This document shows positions 50,349-64,000 of a DNA stretch of 64,000 nt, in pieces. The translations under genes were made by a program, and so were the position numbers. Position 1 is the first letter of the stretch; each line of letters starts with the position of its first letter. Source of the stretch: Bacteroidales bacterium (GTDB taxonomy: Bacteria; Bacteroidota; Bacteroidia; Bacteroidales; UBA932); the NCBI GenBank assembly GCA_017625535.1, contig JAGAKR010000022.1:30349-94348 (forward strand), in the 5' to 3' direction. The notes beneath the pieces were generated by a model, which was not told where the DNA came from, made no database searches, and worked only from the letters and a program-made list of their open reading frames with translations.

Positions 50349-51464
50349 TTATTTGCCCAAGAAATCGCCTATAAATTTGTCAACCTCGGGTTTGTCTATC
50401 TGTCTGCCTACAATTTTACCTGTCTGGTCTACAAAGATGTTCTGAGGGATATATCTTACATAGTACATCCTTCCAACCTCGTTCTCCCAGTATTTGAGGT
50501 CTGAAACCTGTGGCCATACAAGTTTGTCATCCTTAATTCCCTTAACCCATTTTGCGTGGTCACTGTCGTGTGAAACGCCAAGGATCTCAAAACCTTTCTT
50601 GTGGTATTTCTTGTAAATCTTTACAAGCTCAGGGTTGAATGCACGGCAAGGACCGCACCAGCTTGCCCAGAAATCAATCATTGTAAGTTTGTTCTTTGAG
50701 TAGATGTCAGAGAACTTGATTGGTTTTCCATCTGGGTCATTCTGAACGAAATCTGGAGCCTGGTTGCCTGGCTGAAGTGATTTGATGAGGGCTGCAGTCT
50801 CTTTAGTCTCTTTCAATACAACGTTCTCTGCAAATGCAGGGATAGTGTCAAAAGCGGCCAATTTTGCCTCAACCTCCTCAATAGGAAGGTTTCCAACCTC
50901 AGAAGCAACATATGCCAAAGCAAAATCAGAAACAGGATTCTCTGCAAGGTATGCATTCTGGATTGCCTCGCACTCTTTCTGCCATTTGTCATATGTCTCC
51001 TCAATTACAGCCTTCTCCTCTTCAGAAGCCTTTGCATAGTCCTTCATAAGTGAATCTATGCCGTATGCCTGTGAAAGCTCTTTCTGTTTTGCGCTGAACT
51101 CGTTGATGAAAGCCTGTGCAACACCACCTGTCACAGTTGCCTCTGCAGGTTTTGCAGCATCAAAAACAACATCAAATTTGGTATTCTCAAGGAAGAACCT
51201 CTTGAAAGCCCTGTTCTGGCCCATAAAAGTAAGGGTGTAGTAAGTAGGGGTCTTTGTCTCACCTTTAATTGTGCATTTTCCGTTTACAAGCACAACTGTA
51301 TCCACAACTGGAGCCTTTCTGGTTCCGCCGGTGAAAACAAGAGTATCATTTGGCAACTGTGCCAAATCGCCGTTTGCAGTTACATTTACTGTGTAACCTG
51401 TCTCAGGCTGTGCAGAACAGGCAGCAAGACCTGCTACTGCAGCAATTAGAAATAATTTTTTCAT
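50349..51464 (-). CDS. TlpA/ResA-like thioredoxin lipoprotein with DUF4369-type N-terminus
   Basis: The 371 residues start with a lipoprotein signal (LFLIAAVAGLAAC, Cys16). An N-terminal beta-rich DUF4369-like domain (about 25-120), a helical middle and a C-terminal thioredoxin fold with active site FWASWCGPCRAFNPELV follow. The cis-Pro loop is YIPQNIFVD. It probably reduces or oxidises extracytoplasmic proteins. It lies just downstream of the gamma-carbonic-anhydrase gene on the same strand. Confidence 0.88.
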   Translation of the reverse strand: MKKLFLIAAVAGLAACSAQPETGYTVNVTANGDLAQLPNDTLVFTGGTRKAPVVDTVVLVNGKCTIKGETKTPTYYTLTFMGQNRAFKRFFLENTKFDVVFDAAKPAEATVTGGVAQAFINEFSAKQKELSQAYGIDSLMKDYAKASEEEKAVIEETYDKWQKECEAIQNAYLAENPVSDFALAYVASEVGNLPIEEVEAKLAAFDTIPAFAENVVLKETKETAALIKSLQPGNQAPDFVQNDPDGKPIKFSDIYSKNKLTMIDFWASWCGPCRAFNPELVKIYKKYHKKGFEILGVSHDSDHAKWVKGIKDDKLVWPQVSDLKYWENEVGRMYYVRYIPQNIFVDQTGKIVGRQIDKPEVDKFIGDFLGK

Positions 51465-51488
51465 AATTATAAAGTTTGTTGTTGTTTG

Positions 51489-51998
51489 TTACTCTTTATA
51501 CCACTCTTTATACATAAGGTATCCCTGTGCATTCTTGTGGGCAGCCTGATAAACCGCCTCAGAAGAATCCTTCACCTTCTTGGCAGGTATTCCGGCATAC
51601 ACGCCAGGTTCAAGCACCGCATTGCTCAACACTACAGCACCTGCAGCAATGATTGTATTGTCCGGTACAACTGCATTGTCCATAATGATTGCACCCATTC
51701 CAATAAGCACATTGTTGCCGATTTTTGCCCCATGAATAATTGCATTGTGCCCTACAGAAACATCATTGCCAATCTCACTCACAGACCTCTCATACAGCGT
51801 ATGCACCACCGCCCCGTCCTGGATGTTCACACGGTCGCCTATTTTAATTGTATTTACATCACCTCTCAGTACTGTGCCGTACCAGATGCTGCAGTCGTCA
51901 CCCATTGTAACATCCCCAATAATTGCAGCATTCTCCGCAAGGAAACAATCCTTGCCAAACTTGGGGGTAAACCCTCTCAACTCTCTGATAATTGCCAT
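51489..51998 (-). CDS. Gamma-carbonic-anhydrase-like hexapeptide-repeat protein
   Basis: The 169 residues are left-handed beta-helix repeats. The zinc-ligand His residues of gamma carbonic anhydrases are kept in GAVVHTLYERS and in VSVGHNAIIHGAKIG. It is of the YrdA/PaaY-like group, whose enzyme activity is often unproven. The -7 box TATATTTG lies at 52024-52031 on the minus strand, 26 bases before the start. Confidence 0.88.
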   Translation of the reverse strand: MAIIRELRGFTPKFGKDCFLAENAAIIGDVTMGDDCSIWYGTVLRGDVNTIKIGDRVNIQDGAVVHTLYERSVSEIGNDVSVGHNAIIHGAKIGNNVLIGMGAIIMDNAVVPDNTIIAAGAVVLSNAVLEPGVYAGIPAKKVKDSSEAVYQAAHKNAQGYLMYKEWYKE

Positions 51999-52060
51999 TT
52001 TCCCGATAATTTTATATAACTTGCAAATATAATCAAAAAATCAATTCCCATACCAGGTAC

Positions 52061-52095
52061 AAAAAAAAGGGAGACTTGCGTCTCCCCTTTTTTAT
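52061..52095 (-). terminator. Intrinsic terminator after rpoC
   Basis: GGGAGAC/GTCTCCC form a 7-bp stem around TTGC, flanked by an A-tract and a T-tract; on the minus strand eight T follow. It ends the long ribosomal-protein/RNA-polymerase transcript. Confidence 0.85.
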
Positions 52096-52111
52096 TATGA
52101 TTAAGCAAATG

Positions 52112-55100
52112 TTACTCTGCCTGCTCCTTAGCCTGTTTGGCCTTAACCATTCTCTGGTAATCATCCATAGAGGCAACAACAAGTTTCTCATACTCCCTCT
52201 GGCCTGTACCGGCTGGGATAGGATGACCGCAGATAACGTTCTCCTTAAGACCCTCCAAAGTATCAACCTTACCGTGGATAGCAGCCTCGCTAAGCACTTT
52301 GGTTGTCTCCTGGAATGATGCTGCAGACATAAAGCTGCTTGTCTTCAATGCTGCTCTGGTAATACCCTGAAGCACCTGGTTAGAAGTTGCAGGAACTGCA
52401 TCCCTTGCCTCAACAAGTTTCTTGTCCTGACGTTTCAATACAGAGTTCTCATCCCTGAGTTTCCTTACAGAAACAATCTGACCGGCTTTCAGGTTCTCAG
52501 AATCACCTGCATCAAGAACTACTTTCTTGTCCCAGATCTCATCATTCTCCTGCATGAACTCCCACTTGTCAACCAACTGCTCAGGAAGGAATCTTGTATC
52601 ACCCGGATCAACAATCTCTACCTTACGCATCATCTGCCTTACAATAATCTCAAAGTGCTTGTCATTGATCTTCACACCCTGGAGACGGTAAACCTCCTGG
52701 ATCTCATTCACAATGTACTCCTGAACTTTTGTAGGGCCCTGGATTGCCAGAATGTCGGCCGGTGCAATTGCACCGTCTGAAAGCGGCATACCTGCGCGTA
52801 CATAGTCGTTCTCCTGAACAAGAATCTGTTTTGAAAGCGGAACAAGGTAACGTTTCTCCTCTCCAGTCTTTGATTTTACGATAATCTCCCTGTTACCTCT
52901 CTTTATCTTGCCCATCAGAACCTCACCGTTGATCTCTGATACAATTGCAGGATTTGAAGGGTTACGAGCCTCAAACAACTCGGTTACACGAGGAAGACCT
53001 CCGGTAATATCACCAGACTTGCCGATTGCACGAGGAATCTTTATCAGAATGTCACCTGCAACAAGATCCTGGCCGTTCTCAACCATGATGTGTGCACCCA
53101 CAGGCAAGTTGTACTGCTTGAGTTCGTTGCCATCTGCGTCAACAATCCTGATGATAGGGTTCCTTGATTTGTCCCTGCTCTCAATTACAACTTTGTCTCT
53201 ATGGAGCGAGAACTCGTCTGCAGACTCCTCTCTATATGTAACACCCTCTACAAGGCCGTCATACATTACCTTACCCGCAAGCTCGGTAATTGTAATGGCG
53301 TTATATGGATCCCATTTACAGATAAGGTCGCCTTTTGAAACCAACTCACCCTCTTTCTTGTACAAGTCAGCACCGTAAGGGATATTGTACTGCGACAAAG
53401 TGATTCCAGTGTTAGGGTCAACAATACGCATCTCTGCAGTACGTCCAACTACAATCTCCCTGCTCTCGCCATTTTCCTCTTTTGTAATTGTCCTCAACTC
53501 CTCAAACTCAACCTTACCTTCATATTTTGATTTGATCTCACTCTCAGATACACTACCCGATGCAGTACCACCCACGTGGAAAGTACGGAGGGTCAACTGT
53601 GTACCTGGCTCACCGATAGACTGTGCTGCAATTACACCCACAACCTCACCTTTCTCAACCATACGGCCTCTTGCAAGGTTACGTCCGTAACATTTTGCAC
53701 AAACACCCTTCTTGCTCTCACAGGTAAGTACCGATCTTATCTCAACAGCCTCAATTGGAAGTGACTCAATAAGTGCTGCAATATCCTCGGTAATCTCCTC
53801 ACCTGCACCAATGATCTTCTCACCGGTAAGAGGGTTATATACATCGTGAACAGTGGTTCTACCCAAAATCCTGTCGTAAAGGCTCTCAACAATGTCGTCC
53901 TTGTTCTTTATGGCTGTAGCCACAAGACCTCTCAAAGTGCCGCAATCCTCCTCATTGATGATTACATCGTGTGAAACATCAACAAGCCTACGTGTAAGGT
54001 AACCTGCATCCGCAGTCTTCAAAGCGGTATCGGCCAAACCTTTACGTGCACCGTGTGTAGAGATGAAGTACTCCAATACAGACAAGCCCTCCTTAAAGTT
54101 TGAAAGGATAGGGTTCTCAATGATCTCTGCACCTGTAGAACCTGACTTCTGAGGTTTTGCCATCAGACCACGCATACCGCACAACTGACGGATCTGCTCT
54201 TTTGATCCACGGGCACCTGAATGAAGCATCATGTATACAGGGTTGAATCCCTGGTTGTCTGTAGAGATCTGTTTCTCCACAATGTTTGTAAGTTTTGCAT
54301 TGGTGTTTGTCCAGATATCCACAACCTGGTTATAACGCTCATTGTTTGTAATGAGACCCAAGTTGTAGTTTGCCTGGATGTTCTCAACCTGTGCATAACC
54401 GTCGCTTACAAGTTTTGCCTTCTCCTCAGGAATGATCACATCACCCAGGTTGAATGACAGACCACCCTTGAACGCCATTGTATAACCAAGATGTTTGATA
54501 TCATCAAGGAACTGTGCGGTTCTGGCAACGCCTGAAGCCTTCAATACATTACCGATGATATCCCTCAAGGATTTCTTGGTAAGAATTTCATTTATATATC
54601 CAACCTCCACAGGCACCAACTGGTTTACAAGAATTCTACCGGCAGTAGTCTTTACCATCTGATAGCCTTTGGAAAGGTCCTTCATATCTTTTGGAAGCCT
54701 TACATTAACCTCTGCGTGAAGATCAAGTCTGCCCTCATTGTGGGCAATGATTATCTCCTCAGGACCGTAGAAGTTCATACCCTCGCCTTTTGCACCAGGT
54801 CTTGGCTTGGTTATATAATACAGACCAAGAACCATATCCTGTGAAGGTACTGTAATAGGGGCACCGTTTGCAGGGTTAAGGATATTGTGTGAACCCAACA
54901 TCAGCAACTGTGCCTCAAGAATGGCAGCATTTCCAAGTGGAAGATGCACAGCCATCTGGTCACCGTCAAAGTCGGCGTTGAATGCAGTACATGCAAGAGG
55001 ATGCAGCTGGATTGCCTTACCCTCAATAAGTTTAGGCTGGAATGCCTGGATACCCAATCTGTGAAGGGTAGGTGCACGGTTAAGCAATACCGGATGACCT

Positions 55101-56386
55101 TTCATCACATTCTCAAGAATATCCCAGATTACAGGATCCTTCCTGTCTACAATCTTCTTCGCAGACTTCACTGTCTTTACAATGCCGCGCTCAATCAGTT
55201 TCCTTATGATGAACGGTTTGTAAAGCTCTGCAGCCATAAATTTAGGCAAACCGCACTCATGCATCTTAAGTTCAGGTCCTACAACAATTACTGAACGTGC
55301 AGAGTAGTCAACCCTCTTACCCAACAAGTTCTGACGGAAACGTCCCTGTTTACCCTTCAAACTGTCAGACAAAGATTTGAGAGTTCTGTTTGCCTCTGTC
55401 TTTACTGCATTTGACTTTCTTGAATTGTCAAACAATGAATCCACAGCCTCCTGGAGCATACGTTTCTCATTGCGGAGAATAACCTCAGGAGCCTTTATCT
55501 CTATAAGTCTCTTAAGACGGTTGTTTCTGATGATAACCCTTCTGTAAAGGTCATTCAGGTCTGATGTTGCAAACCTGCCGCCATCAAGCGGAACCAAAGG
55601 CCTCAACTCAGGAGGGGTTACAGGAATCACCTTAAGGATCATCCACTCAGGTCTGTTGATATCCTTTGAATCCCTGAAAGCCTCAATTACGCTCAATCTC
55701 TTGAGGGCATCAGCCTTCCTCTGCTGCGATGTCTCCGTCTCAATCCTGCTTCTGAGGCTGTAAGACAAATCATCAAGGTCAACTTTGCACAGCAAGGTGT
55801 AGATTGCCTCCGCACCCATTCCTGCTACAAACTTGTTAGGATCAGAATCCTCAAGCATCTGGTTCTCCTTTGGAAGGGAATCAATGATGTCGAGGTACTC
55901 CTCCTCTGTAAGGAGATCCAGCTCCTTTACACCTTTCTCAGCGGCAAGACCCGGTTGGATAACTACATATCTCTCGTAATAGATGATTGCGTCAAGCTTC
56001 TTGGTAGGTATTCCAAGGAGATAGCCAATCTTATTAGGAGTAGAACGGAAATACCAGATATGTGCTACAGGTACAGTAAGGGTAATGTGGCCCATTCTCT
56101 CCCTACGCACCTTTTTCTCTGTAACCTCAACACCGCACCTGTCACAGATGATTCCGCGGTAACGGATCCTCTTGTACTTACCGCAGTGGCACTCGTAGTC
56201 TTTTGAAGGACCAAAGATCCTCTCGCAGAAAAGGCCGTCCCTCTCAGGCTTGTATGTACGGTAGTTTACGGTTTCTGGCTTCAAAACCTCGCCGGAAGAT
56301 CTGTCTAGAATCTCTTCCGGTGAAGCCAGTCCTATAGTAATTCGGTTGAAATTGCTTTTAACCTTAATCTCTTTCTTGAAAGACAT
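52112..56386 (-). CDS. rpoC: RNA polymerase subunit beta-prime
   Basis: The 1424 residues are full length. The N-terminal zinc ribbon is [20 protein letters not shown], the catalytic loop is [19 protein letters not shown], and the second Cys cluster is [19 protein letters not shown]. The Bacteroidetes form is present without a split. It follows rpoB by 32 bases. Confidence 0.97.
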   Translation of the reverse strand: MSFKKEIKVKSNFNRITIGLASPEEILDRSSGEVLKPETVNYRTYKPERDGLFCERIFGPSKDYECHCGKYKRIRYRGIICDRCGVEVTEKKVRRERMGHITLTVPVAHIWYFRSTPNKIGYLLGIPTKKLDAIIYYERYVVIQPGLAAEKGVKELDLLTEEEYLDIIDSLPKENQMLEDSDPNKFVAGMGAEAIYTLLCKVDLDDLSYSLRSRIETETSQQRKADALKRLSVIEAFRDSKDINRPEWMILKVIPVTPPELRPLVPLDGGRFATSDLNDLYRRVIIRNNRLKRLIEIKAPEVILRNEKRMLQEAVDSLFDNSRKSNAVKTEANRTLKSLSDSLKGKQGRFRQNLLGKRVDYSARSVIVVGPELKMHECGLPKFMAAELYKPFIIRKLIERGIVKTVKSAKKIVDRKDPVIWDILENVMKGHPVLLNRAPTLHRLGIQAFQPKLIEGKAIQLHPLACTAFNADFDGDQMAVHLPLGNAAILEAQLLMLGSHNILNPANGAPITVPSQDMVLGLYYITKPRPGAKGEGMNFYGPEEIIIAHNEGRLDLHAEVNVRLPKDMKDLSKGYQMVKTTAGRILVNQLVPVEVGYINEILTKKSLRDIIGNVLKASGVARTAQFLDDIKHLGYTMAFKGGLSFNLGDVIIPEEKAKLVSDGYAQVENIQANYNLGLITNNERYNQVVDIWTNTNAKLTNIVEKQISTDNQGFNPVYMMLHSGARGSKEQIRQLCGMRGLMAKPQKSGSTGAEIIENPILSNFKEGLSVLEYFISTHGARKGLADTALKTADAGYLTRRLVDVSHDVIINEEDCGTLRGLVATAIKNKDDIVESLYDRILGRTTVHDVYNPLTGEKIIGAGEEITEDIAALIESLPIEAVEIRSVLTCESKKGVCAKCYGRNLARGRMVEKGEVVGVIAAQSIGEPGTQLTLRTFHVGGTASGSVSESEIKSKYEGKVEFEELRTITKEENGESREIVVGRTAEMRIVDPNTGITLSQYNIPYGADLYKKEGELVSKGDLICKWDPYNAITITELAGKVMYDGLVEGVTYREESADEFSLHRDKVVIESRDKSRNPIIRIVDADGNELKQYNLPVGAHIMVENGQDLVAGDILIKIPRAIGKSGDITGGLPRVTELFEARNPSNPAIVSEINGEVLMGKIKRGNREIIVKSKTGEEKRYLVPLSKQILVQENDYVRAGMPLSDGAIAPADILAIQGPTKVQEYIVNEIQEVYRLQGVKINDKHFEIIVRQMMRKVEIVDPGDTRFLPEQLVDKWEFMQENDEIWDKKVVLDAGDSENLKAGQIVSVRKLRDENSVLKRQDKKLVEARDAVPATSNQVLQGITRAALKTSSFMSAASFQETTKVLSEAAIHGKVDTLEGLKENVICGHPIPAGTGQREYEKLVVASMDDYQRMVKAKQAKEQAE

Positions 56387-56418
56387 ATTACTTGTTATTT
56401 CAAATTATCAAAAACCAA

Positions 56419-60240
<3,822 letters not shown>

Positions 60241-60283
60241 TGTTTGTTGGTTGGTTGAAAATAAACTTAAAAAAACGACAAAA

Positions 60284-60312
60284 AGGTTTAGGGCCTATTA
60301 CGCCCTAAACCT
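60284..60312 (-). terminator. Attenuator-like hairpin between rplL and rpoB
   Basis: AGGTTTAGGGC (60284-60294) and GCCCTAAACCT (60302-60312) are perfect 11-bp complements. On the minus strand the stem is followed by TTTTTGTCGTTTTTTT, a full terminator-like layout. A smaller stem CCCG/CGGG lies 8-20 bases away at 60320-60332. Partial termination here would set the ratio of L7/L12 to RNA polymerase. Confidence 0.7.
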
Positions 60313-60342
60313 GACTATTTCCCGCTAAACGGGGGTTGACAT

Positions 60343-60717
60343 TTATTTAACCTCAACCTCTGCACCAGCCTCTTCTAGCTGAGCTTTAACCTGCTCTGCC
60401 TCTGCTTTAGATACTTTCTCTTTAACAGCTTTAGGAGCACCGTCTACAAGCTCTTTAGCCTCTTTAAGACCAAGACCTGTGATCTCTTTAACAACTTTTA
60501 CAACACCAAGTTTAGCTGCACCAGCTGATTTAAGGATTACATCAAACTCAGTCTGCTCAGCAGCAGCGGCTGCACCAGCAGCAGCAGGAGCTGCAACTAC
60601 AGCTGCAGCAGCAGCTGGCTCAATTCCGTACTCCTCTTTAAGAACTTTAGCAAGCTCTTGAACGTCTTTTACTGAAAGGTTAACTAACTCTTCTGCAAAT
60701 TTTTTGATATCTGCCAT
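60343..60717 (-). CDS. rplL: 50S ribosomal protein L7/L12
   Basis: The 124 residues show the N-terminal dimerisation helices, an Ala/Gly-rich hinge ([20 protein letters not shown]) and the C-terminal factor-binding domain ([20 protein letters not shown]). It follows rplJ by 26 bases. Confidence 0.97.
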   Translation of the reverse strand: MADIKKFAEELVNLSVKDVQELAKVLKEEYGIEPAAAAAVVAAPAAAGAAAAAEQTEFDVILKSAGAAKLGVVKVVKEITGLGLKEAKELVDGAPKAVKEKVSKAEAEQVKAQLEEAGAEVEVK

Positions 60718-60743
60718 GATTTTATAATTTTAATGTGTTATTA

Positions 60744-61268
60744 TTATTCTTTTTCTGATAGTGTTTTTACAATGCCTGCAATTTTGCCACCGCCCTGTGA
60801 TGTAAGAGCAGAAATAACGTTCTGTACAGGTGATTGTAGTAGACCGATGATATCACCGATAAGTTCCTCACGAGACTTGATGTTAACAAGTGTCTCAAGG
60901 TTGTCAGCACCAATGTATGTGCAGTCCTGAACCATGGCACCTTTAAGTACCGGTTTGCCGTTGTCCTTGCCGAACTCTTTGATAAGTCTTGCAGGGGCAT
61001 TTGCAGTGTTGCAGAACATTACTGCTGTTGAGCCTTTTAATACGCTCGCAAATTGCTCGTAGTCAGCAACCTGGTTCATCTCCAAAGCTTTGAAGAACAA
61101 GGTATTCTTAACAACTACAAGTTTAATCTCTTTCTCAAAGCAAGCACGACGTAGCTTTGTAGTAGTCTCCGCATTCAAACCCTCTATGTCAGCAACATAG
61201 AAGTTAGGAGTCTCCTTAAGCTGTGCTGCCATTGATTCAATAATTTGAGCTTTATCTTCTTTTCTCAT
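60744..61268 (-). CDS. rplJ: 50S ribosomal protein L10
   Basis: The 174 residues match L10: N-terminal RNA-binding part with LRRACFEKEIKLVVVKNTLF and a C-terminal L7/L12-binding helix. It lies between rplA and rplL in the standard order. Confidence 0.96.
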   Translation of the reverse strand: MRKEDKAQIIESMAAQLKETPNFYVADIEGLNAETTTKLRRACFEKEIKLVVVKNTLFFKALEMNQVADYEQFASVLKGSTAVMFCNTANAPARLIKEFGKDNGKPVLKGAMVQDCTYIGADNLETLVNIKSREELIGDIIGLLQSPVQNVISALTSQGGGKIAGIVKTLSEKE

Positions 61269-61283
61269 AATCCGATCATTTTA

Positions 61284-61985
61284 TTATTCAGCAGCACCGA
61301 TTGTTTTACAATCAACGCAGATTCCAGGACCCATAGTTGAAGAAAGGAATACACTCTTCACATAGGTACCTTTAAGTGCCTGTGGTTTAAGTTTAATAAC
61401 TGTATTAAGGAACTCATTGGCATTCTCAGCAAGTTTGGCAGTATCAAAAGACACTTTGCCGATACCAGCGTGAACAATACCTTGTTTGTCAACCTTAAAG
61501 TCAATTTTACCGGCTTTGACCTCTGTAACAGCCTTGCCTACCTCCATGGTAACAGTACCTGTCTTAGGGTTTGGCATCAAACCTCTAGGACCAAGGATTC
61601 TACCGATAGGACCAATCTTAGCCATTACTGAAGGAGTACAGATGATAACGTCAACATCTGTCCAACCAGCCTTGATTTTATCAATATATTCGTCCAAACC
61701 TACAAAGTCGGCACCGGCATTTCTTGCCTCCTCCTCTTTGTCTGGTGTACAAAGTACAAGTACGCGGGTCTGTTTTCCTGTTCCGTGTGGAAGAGTCACA
61801 ACGCCACGAACCATCTGGTTTGCCTTACGAGGGTCTACACCCAAACGGACAGCGATATCAACTGAAGCATCAAATTTGGCAAGAGAAGTCTCTTTTACCA
61901 AAGCGCAAGCCTCAGATACCTTGTACTGTCTGCCAGCCTCAACCTTGGCATTAGCTATTTTCTGATTTTTAGTAAGCTTACTCAT
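61284..61985 (-). CDS. rplA: 50S ribosomal protein L1
   Basis: The 233 residues include [20 protein letters not shown] and [15 protein letters not shown], the L1 signatures. It follows rplK by 16 bases. Confidence 0.97.
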   Translation of the reverse strand: MSKLTKNQKIANAKVEAGRQYKVSEACALVKETSLAKFDASVDIAVRLGVDPRKANQMVRGVVTLPHGTGKQTRVLVLCTPDKEEEARNAGADFVGLDEYIDKIKAGWTDVDVIICTPSVMAKIGPIGRILGPRGLMPNPKTGTVTMEVGKAVTEVKAGKIDFKVDKQGIVHAGIGKVSFDTAKLAENANEFLNTVIKLKPQALKGTYVKSVFLSSTMGPGICVDCKTIGAAE

Positions 61986-62001
61986 TGTGTGTTGTGATTA
62001 A

Positions 62002-62448
62002 TTAGTTTACGTCTGCAGGAAAAGTTCCCTCAACTGTTATACCCATACTTCTTGCAGTACCTGCAACCATGCTCATTGCAGATTTCAAAGTGAACGCGTT
62101 CATGTCAGGCATTTTGTCCTGTGCAATTGCGCGAACCTGCTCCCAGGTAACAGATGCAACTTTTTTACGGTTAGGCTCAGCAGAACCAGACTGGATCTTT
62201 GCTGCCTCTTTAAGCTGTACAGCCACTGGTGGTTGTTTTACTACAAAAGTAAAAGACTTGTCACTGAAAACAGTGATGATCACTGGCAACACCTTACCGG
62301 CCTTGTCTTGTGTACGGGCATTAAATTGCTTGCAAAAATCCATAATGTTAACACCCTTTGAACCAAGTGCAGGTCCTACAGGAGGTGATGGATTTGCTGC
62401 GCCACCTTTAATTTGCAATTTAATAAATGCGGCAATTTCTTTAGCCAT
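62002..62448 (-). CDS. rplK: 50S ribosomal protein L11
   Basis: The 148 residues include [20 protein letters not shown] and the C-terminal rRNA-binding part with [13 protein letters not shown]. It follows nusG by 12 bases. Confidence 0.97.
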   Translation of the reverse strand: MAKEIAAFIKLQIKGGAANPSPPVGPALGSKGVNIMDFCKQFNARTQDKAGKVLPVIITVFSDKSFTFVVKQPPVAVQLKEAAKIQSGSAEPNRKKVASVTWEQVRAIAQDKMPDMNAFTLKSAMSMVAGTARSMGITVEGTFPADVN

Positions 62449-62460
62449 AATACTTCTTAA

Positions 62461-63021
62461 TTATTCTTTAACTACTTGAACAAAATTTAACTCCAAAATT
62501 GTCTTTCTTCCAAAGATCTTCACCATTACCTTGAGTTTCCTCTTGTCTTCCAAGACTTCCTCAACAGTACCGTCAAAACCGTTGAAAGGACCATCTGTAA
62601 CTTTTACTGCCTCACCTACAACAAACGGTGTAATCATCTCCTCCTCTTTGTCTATAAGTTCGTCAACTCGTCCCAAAATTCTGTTGACCTCAGACTGGCG
62701 AAGTGGAGAAGGCTCCTTGTCTTTGCCACCCTGTTTCTCTGTAAGGAAGCCGGAAACATGGGGAAGATTTCTGATAATATGCTGGATTTCGCCTGTAAGA
62801 ACAGCCTCAATAAGAATATAGCCAGGATAAAAAATTCTCTCCATACTAACCTTCTTGCCGTTCTTCACCTGATAGATCTTTTCAGTTGGAATAAGGACCT
62901 GGGAAACATAATCGGTGAGTCCTAATCTTTTGATTTCGTTCTCTATGTATTCCTTAGCCTTCTTCTCCTTTCCACCGGCTGCGCGAACAACATACCACTT
63001 TTTGTTGGCTATCTCACTCAT
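62461..63021 (-). CDS. nusG: Transcription antitermination factor NusG
   Basis: The 186 residues contain an N-terminal NGN domain (KWYVVRAAGGKEKKAKEYIE and FYPGYILIEA) and a KOW motif (GEAVKVTDGPFNGFDGTVEE). It follows secE by 4 bases. Confidence 0.96.
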   Translation of the reverse strand: MSEIANKKWYVVRAAGGKEKKAKEYIENEIKRLGLTDYVSQVLIPTEKIYQVKNGKKVSMERIFYPGYILIEAVLTGEIQHIIRNLPHVSGFLTEKQGGKDKEPSPLRQSEVNRILGRVDELIDKEEEMITPFVVGEAVKVTDGPFNGFDGTVEEVLEDKRKLKVMVKIFGRKTILELNFVQVVKE

Positions 63022-63025
63022 ATGC

Positions 63026-63226
63026 TTAGTACAACATATTATAGATGAAGGTCATAATGTTCTTGAACACAATGTCCATTCCAAATACGACCACAGCAAA
63101 AATAACAGAAGCTACCATAACTACAATAGCTGAGTTCTGGAGCTGGGACCATGATGGCCAAGTTACTTTTTTAGACAACTCGGTATACGAGTCTTTGAAA
63201 TACAAAGTTAATTTGTTCATTACCAT
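63026..63226 (-). CDS. secE: Preprotein translocase subunit SecE
   Basis: The 66 residues are the single-helix form: an amphipathic start (YTELSKKVTWPSWSQLQNSA) and one membrane helix (VIFAVVVFGMDIVFKNIMTF). It lies between trnW and nusG, the usual order. Confidence 0.95.
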   Translation of the reverse strand: MVMNKLTLYFKDSYTELSKKVTWPSWSQLQNSAIVVMVASVIFAVVVFGMDIVFKNIMTFIYNMLY

Positions 63227-63301
63227 TTAATTATAATAACAACAACTGGAAGCCTTGCTGTTACTTGATTAAAATTGAACCAAACCGTAACCTTTGGTTT
63301 G

Positions 63302-63372
63302 CAGGGGCAGAGCGATTCGAACGCCCATCAACGGTTTTGGAGACCGCTATTCTACCCTTGAACTATGCCCCT
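63302..63372 (-). tRNA. trnW: tRNA-Trp (anticodon CCA)
   Basis: The 71-base cloverleaf folds with acceptor arms AGGGGCA/TGCCCCT and discriminator G. The anticodon stem is GCGGT/ACCGT with loop CTCCAAA, whose anticodon is CCA. The T loop reads TTCGAAT. No CCA is encoded. It sits between tuf and secE, as in many Bacteroidetes. Confidence 0.95.
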
Positions 63373-63378
63373 AAATAT

Positions 63379-63400
63379 GGGCTTCCGGTTAAGGAAGCCC
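63379..63400. terminator. Hairpin between tuf and tRNA-Trp
   Basis: GGGCTTCC and GGAAGCCC form an 8-bp stem around GGTTAA. On the minus strand it is followed by ATATTTAG and then the tRNA, so it may mark a processing or partial termination site. Confidence 0.5.
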
Positions 63401-63421
63401 TTTATTTTGTGCGGTTAATGA

Positions 63422-64000
63422 TTAACCAATTTTAGTTACCTGACCAGCACCTACTGTTCTACCACCCTCACGGATTGCGAAACGTAGACCCTCATTGATA
63501 GCAACTGGGTAGATCAACTCTACATTGATAGTTACGTTATCACCAGGCATTACCATCTCTACACCCTCTGGAAGAAGAATCTCACCAGTTACATCCAAAG
63601 TACGGATAAAGAACTGAGGACGGTATTTGTTGTGGAATGGAGTGTGACGACCACCCTCTTCTTTCTTCAATACATAGATCTCTGCAGTGAAGTTCTTATG
63701 AGGAGTGATTGTGTTAGGTTTAGCGATAACCTGACCTCTCTTGATCTCTTTCTTGTCGATACCGCGAAGAAGAAGACCTACATTATCACCAGCCTCACCC
63801 TGATCAAGAAGTTTACGGAACATCTCAACACCTGTTACAGTTGATTTCTTAGGCTCCTCGCCAAGACCGATAATCTGGATCTCCTCACCAACTTTGATAA
63901 CACCAGTCTCAATTCTACCAGTAGCAACAGTACCACGACCAGTAATTGAGAATACGTCCTCAACAGGCATCAAGAATGGTTTGTCGATATCGCGTGGAGG
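63422..64000 (-). CDS. tuf: Elongation factor Tu (5' end cut by window)
   Basis: The C-terminal 192 residues are visible, including the start of domain 2 ([20 protein letters not shown]), [20 protein letters not shown], and the domain 3 end [19 protein letters not shown]. The N-terminal GTPase domain lies outside the window. It heads the tuf-trnW-secE-nusG-rplKAJL-rpoBC cluster. Confidence 0.96.
   Translation of the reverse strand, partial: PPRDIDKPFLMPVEDVFSITGRGTVATGRIETGVIKVGEEIQIIGLGEEPKKSTVTGVEMFRKLLDQGEAGDNVGLLLRGIDKKEIKRGQVIAKPNTITPHKNFTAEIYVLKKEEGGRHTPFHNKYRPQFFIRTLDVTGEILLPEGVEMVMPGDNVTINVELIYPVAINEGLRFAIREGGRTVGAGQVTKIG

Overview
The window comes from a Bacteroidota chromosome, most likely order Bacteroidales. 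Supporting signs are a complete Bat (aerotolerance) operon, carboxypeptidase-D-like/TonB-type outer-membrane barrels, a GLPGLI-family protein, SPII lipoproteins with short leaders, weak Shine-Dalgarno sequences, and several promoters close to the Bacteroidetes form TTTG-N19-21-TAnnTTTG. No gene-free stretch exceeds about 300 bases. Both ends are cut: a TonB-type barrel protein at the left and EF-Tu at the right.

Layout. 1-6.5 kb: partial outer-membrane barrel, ruvC-serS, rplU-rpmA, then a divergent pair of an AAA-type ATPase and a sirtuin. 6.5-19.5 kb is the accessory region. It holds two inverted copies of a module made of a lipoprotein zincin and a small secreted partner (one copy broken), a calcineurin/beta-propeller protein, a nucleotide-sugar dehydrogenase, a GLPGLI/TonB-receptor pair and a three-gene HipBST-type toxin-antitoxin locus. 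Five near-identical palindromes (core ACAGGTTGGCC...GGCCAACCTGT) punctuate this region at gene ends. 19.5-27.9 kb: the Bat operon moxR-DUF58-(BatG-like)-batA-batBC fusion-batD-batE. 28-34.6 kb: truA, exbB-exbD-tonB, an FtsX-type permease, an RluB-type pseudouridine synthase and era. 34.6-40.3 kb: a Cys-rich lipoprotein, aroK, parC and recJ. 40.5-50.3 kb: lysS, a SpoU methyltransferase, a TolC/HlyD/ABC-2 export operon, aroE, ssb and purA. 50.3-52 kb: a TlpA-like thioredoxin lipoprotein and a gamma-carbonic-anhydrase-like protein. 52-64 kb: tuf-trnW-secE-nusG-rplKAJL-rpoBC on the minus strand.

Most of the window is housekeeping. The part that repays a second look is 6.5-19.5 kb. There a shared promoter plus signal-peptide segment of about 217 bp occurs in inverted orientation upstream of two zincin-like lipoprotein genes. 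Each is followed by a paralogous secreted protein of about 216 residues, and the same palindromic terminator bounds each module. Other unusual points are a low-complexity repeat insertion inside TruA, a BatB-BatC fusion with an Asn/Gln/Asp-rich tail, a sirtuin without zinc cysteines, and three operator-like sequences spaced exactly 41 bp apart before hipBST.

All calls come from reading the sequence; no database search was run. Function names rest on family motifs I recognise, and start codons were chosen by motif position, signal peptide and spacing.
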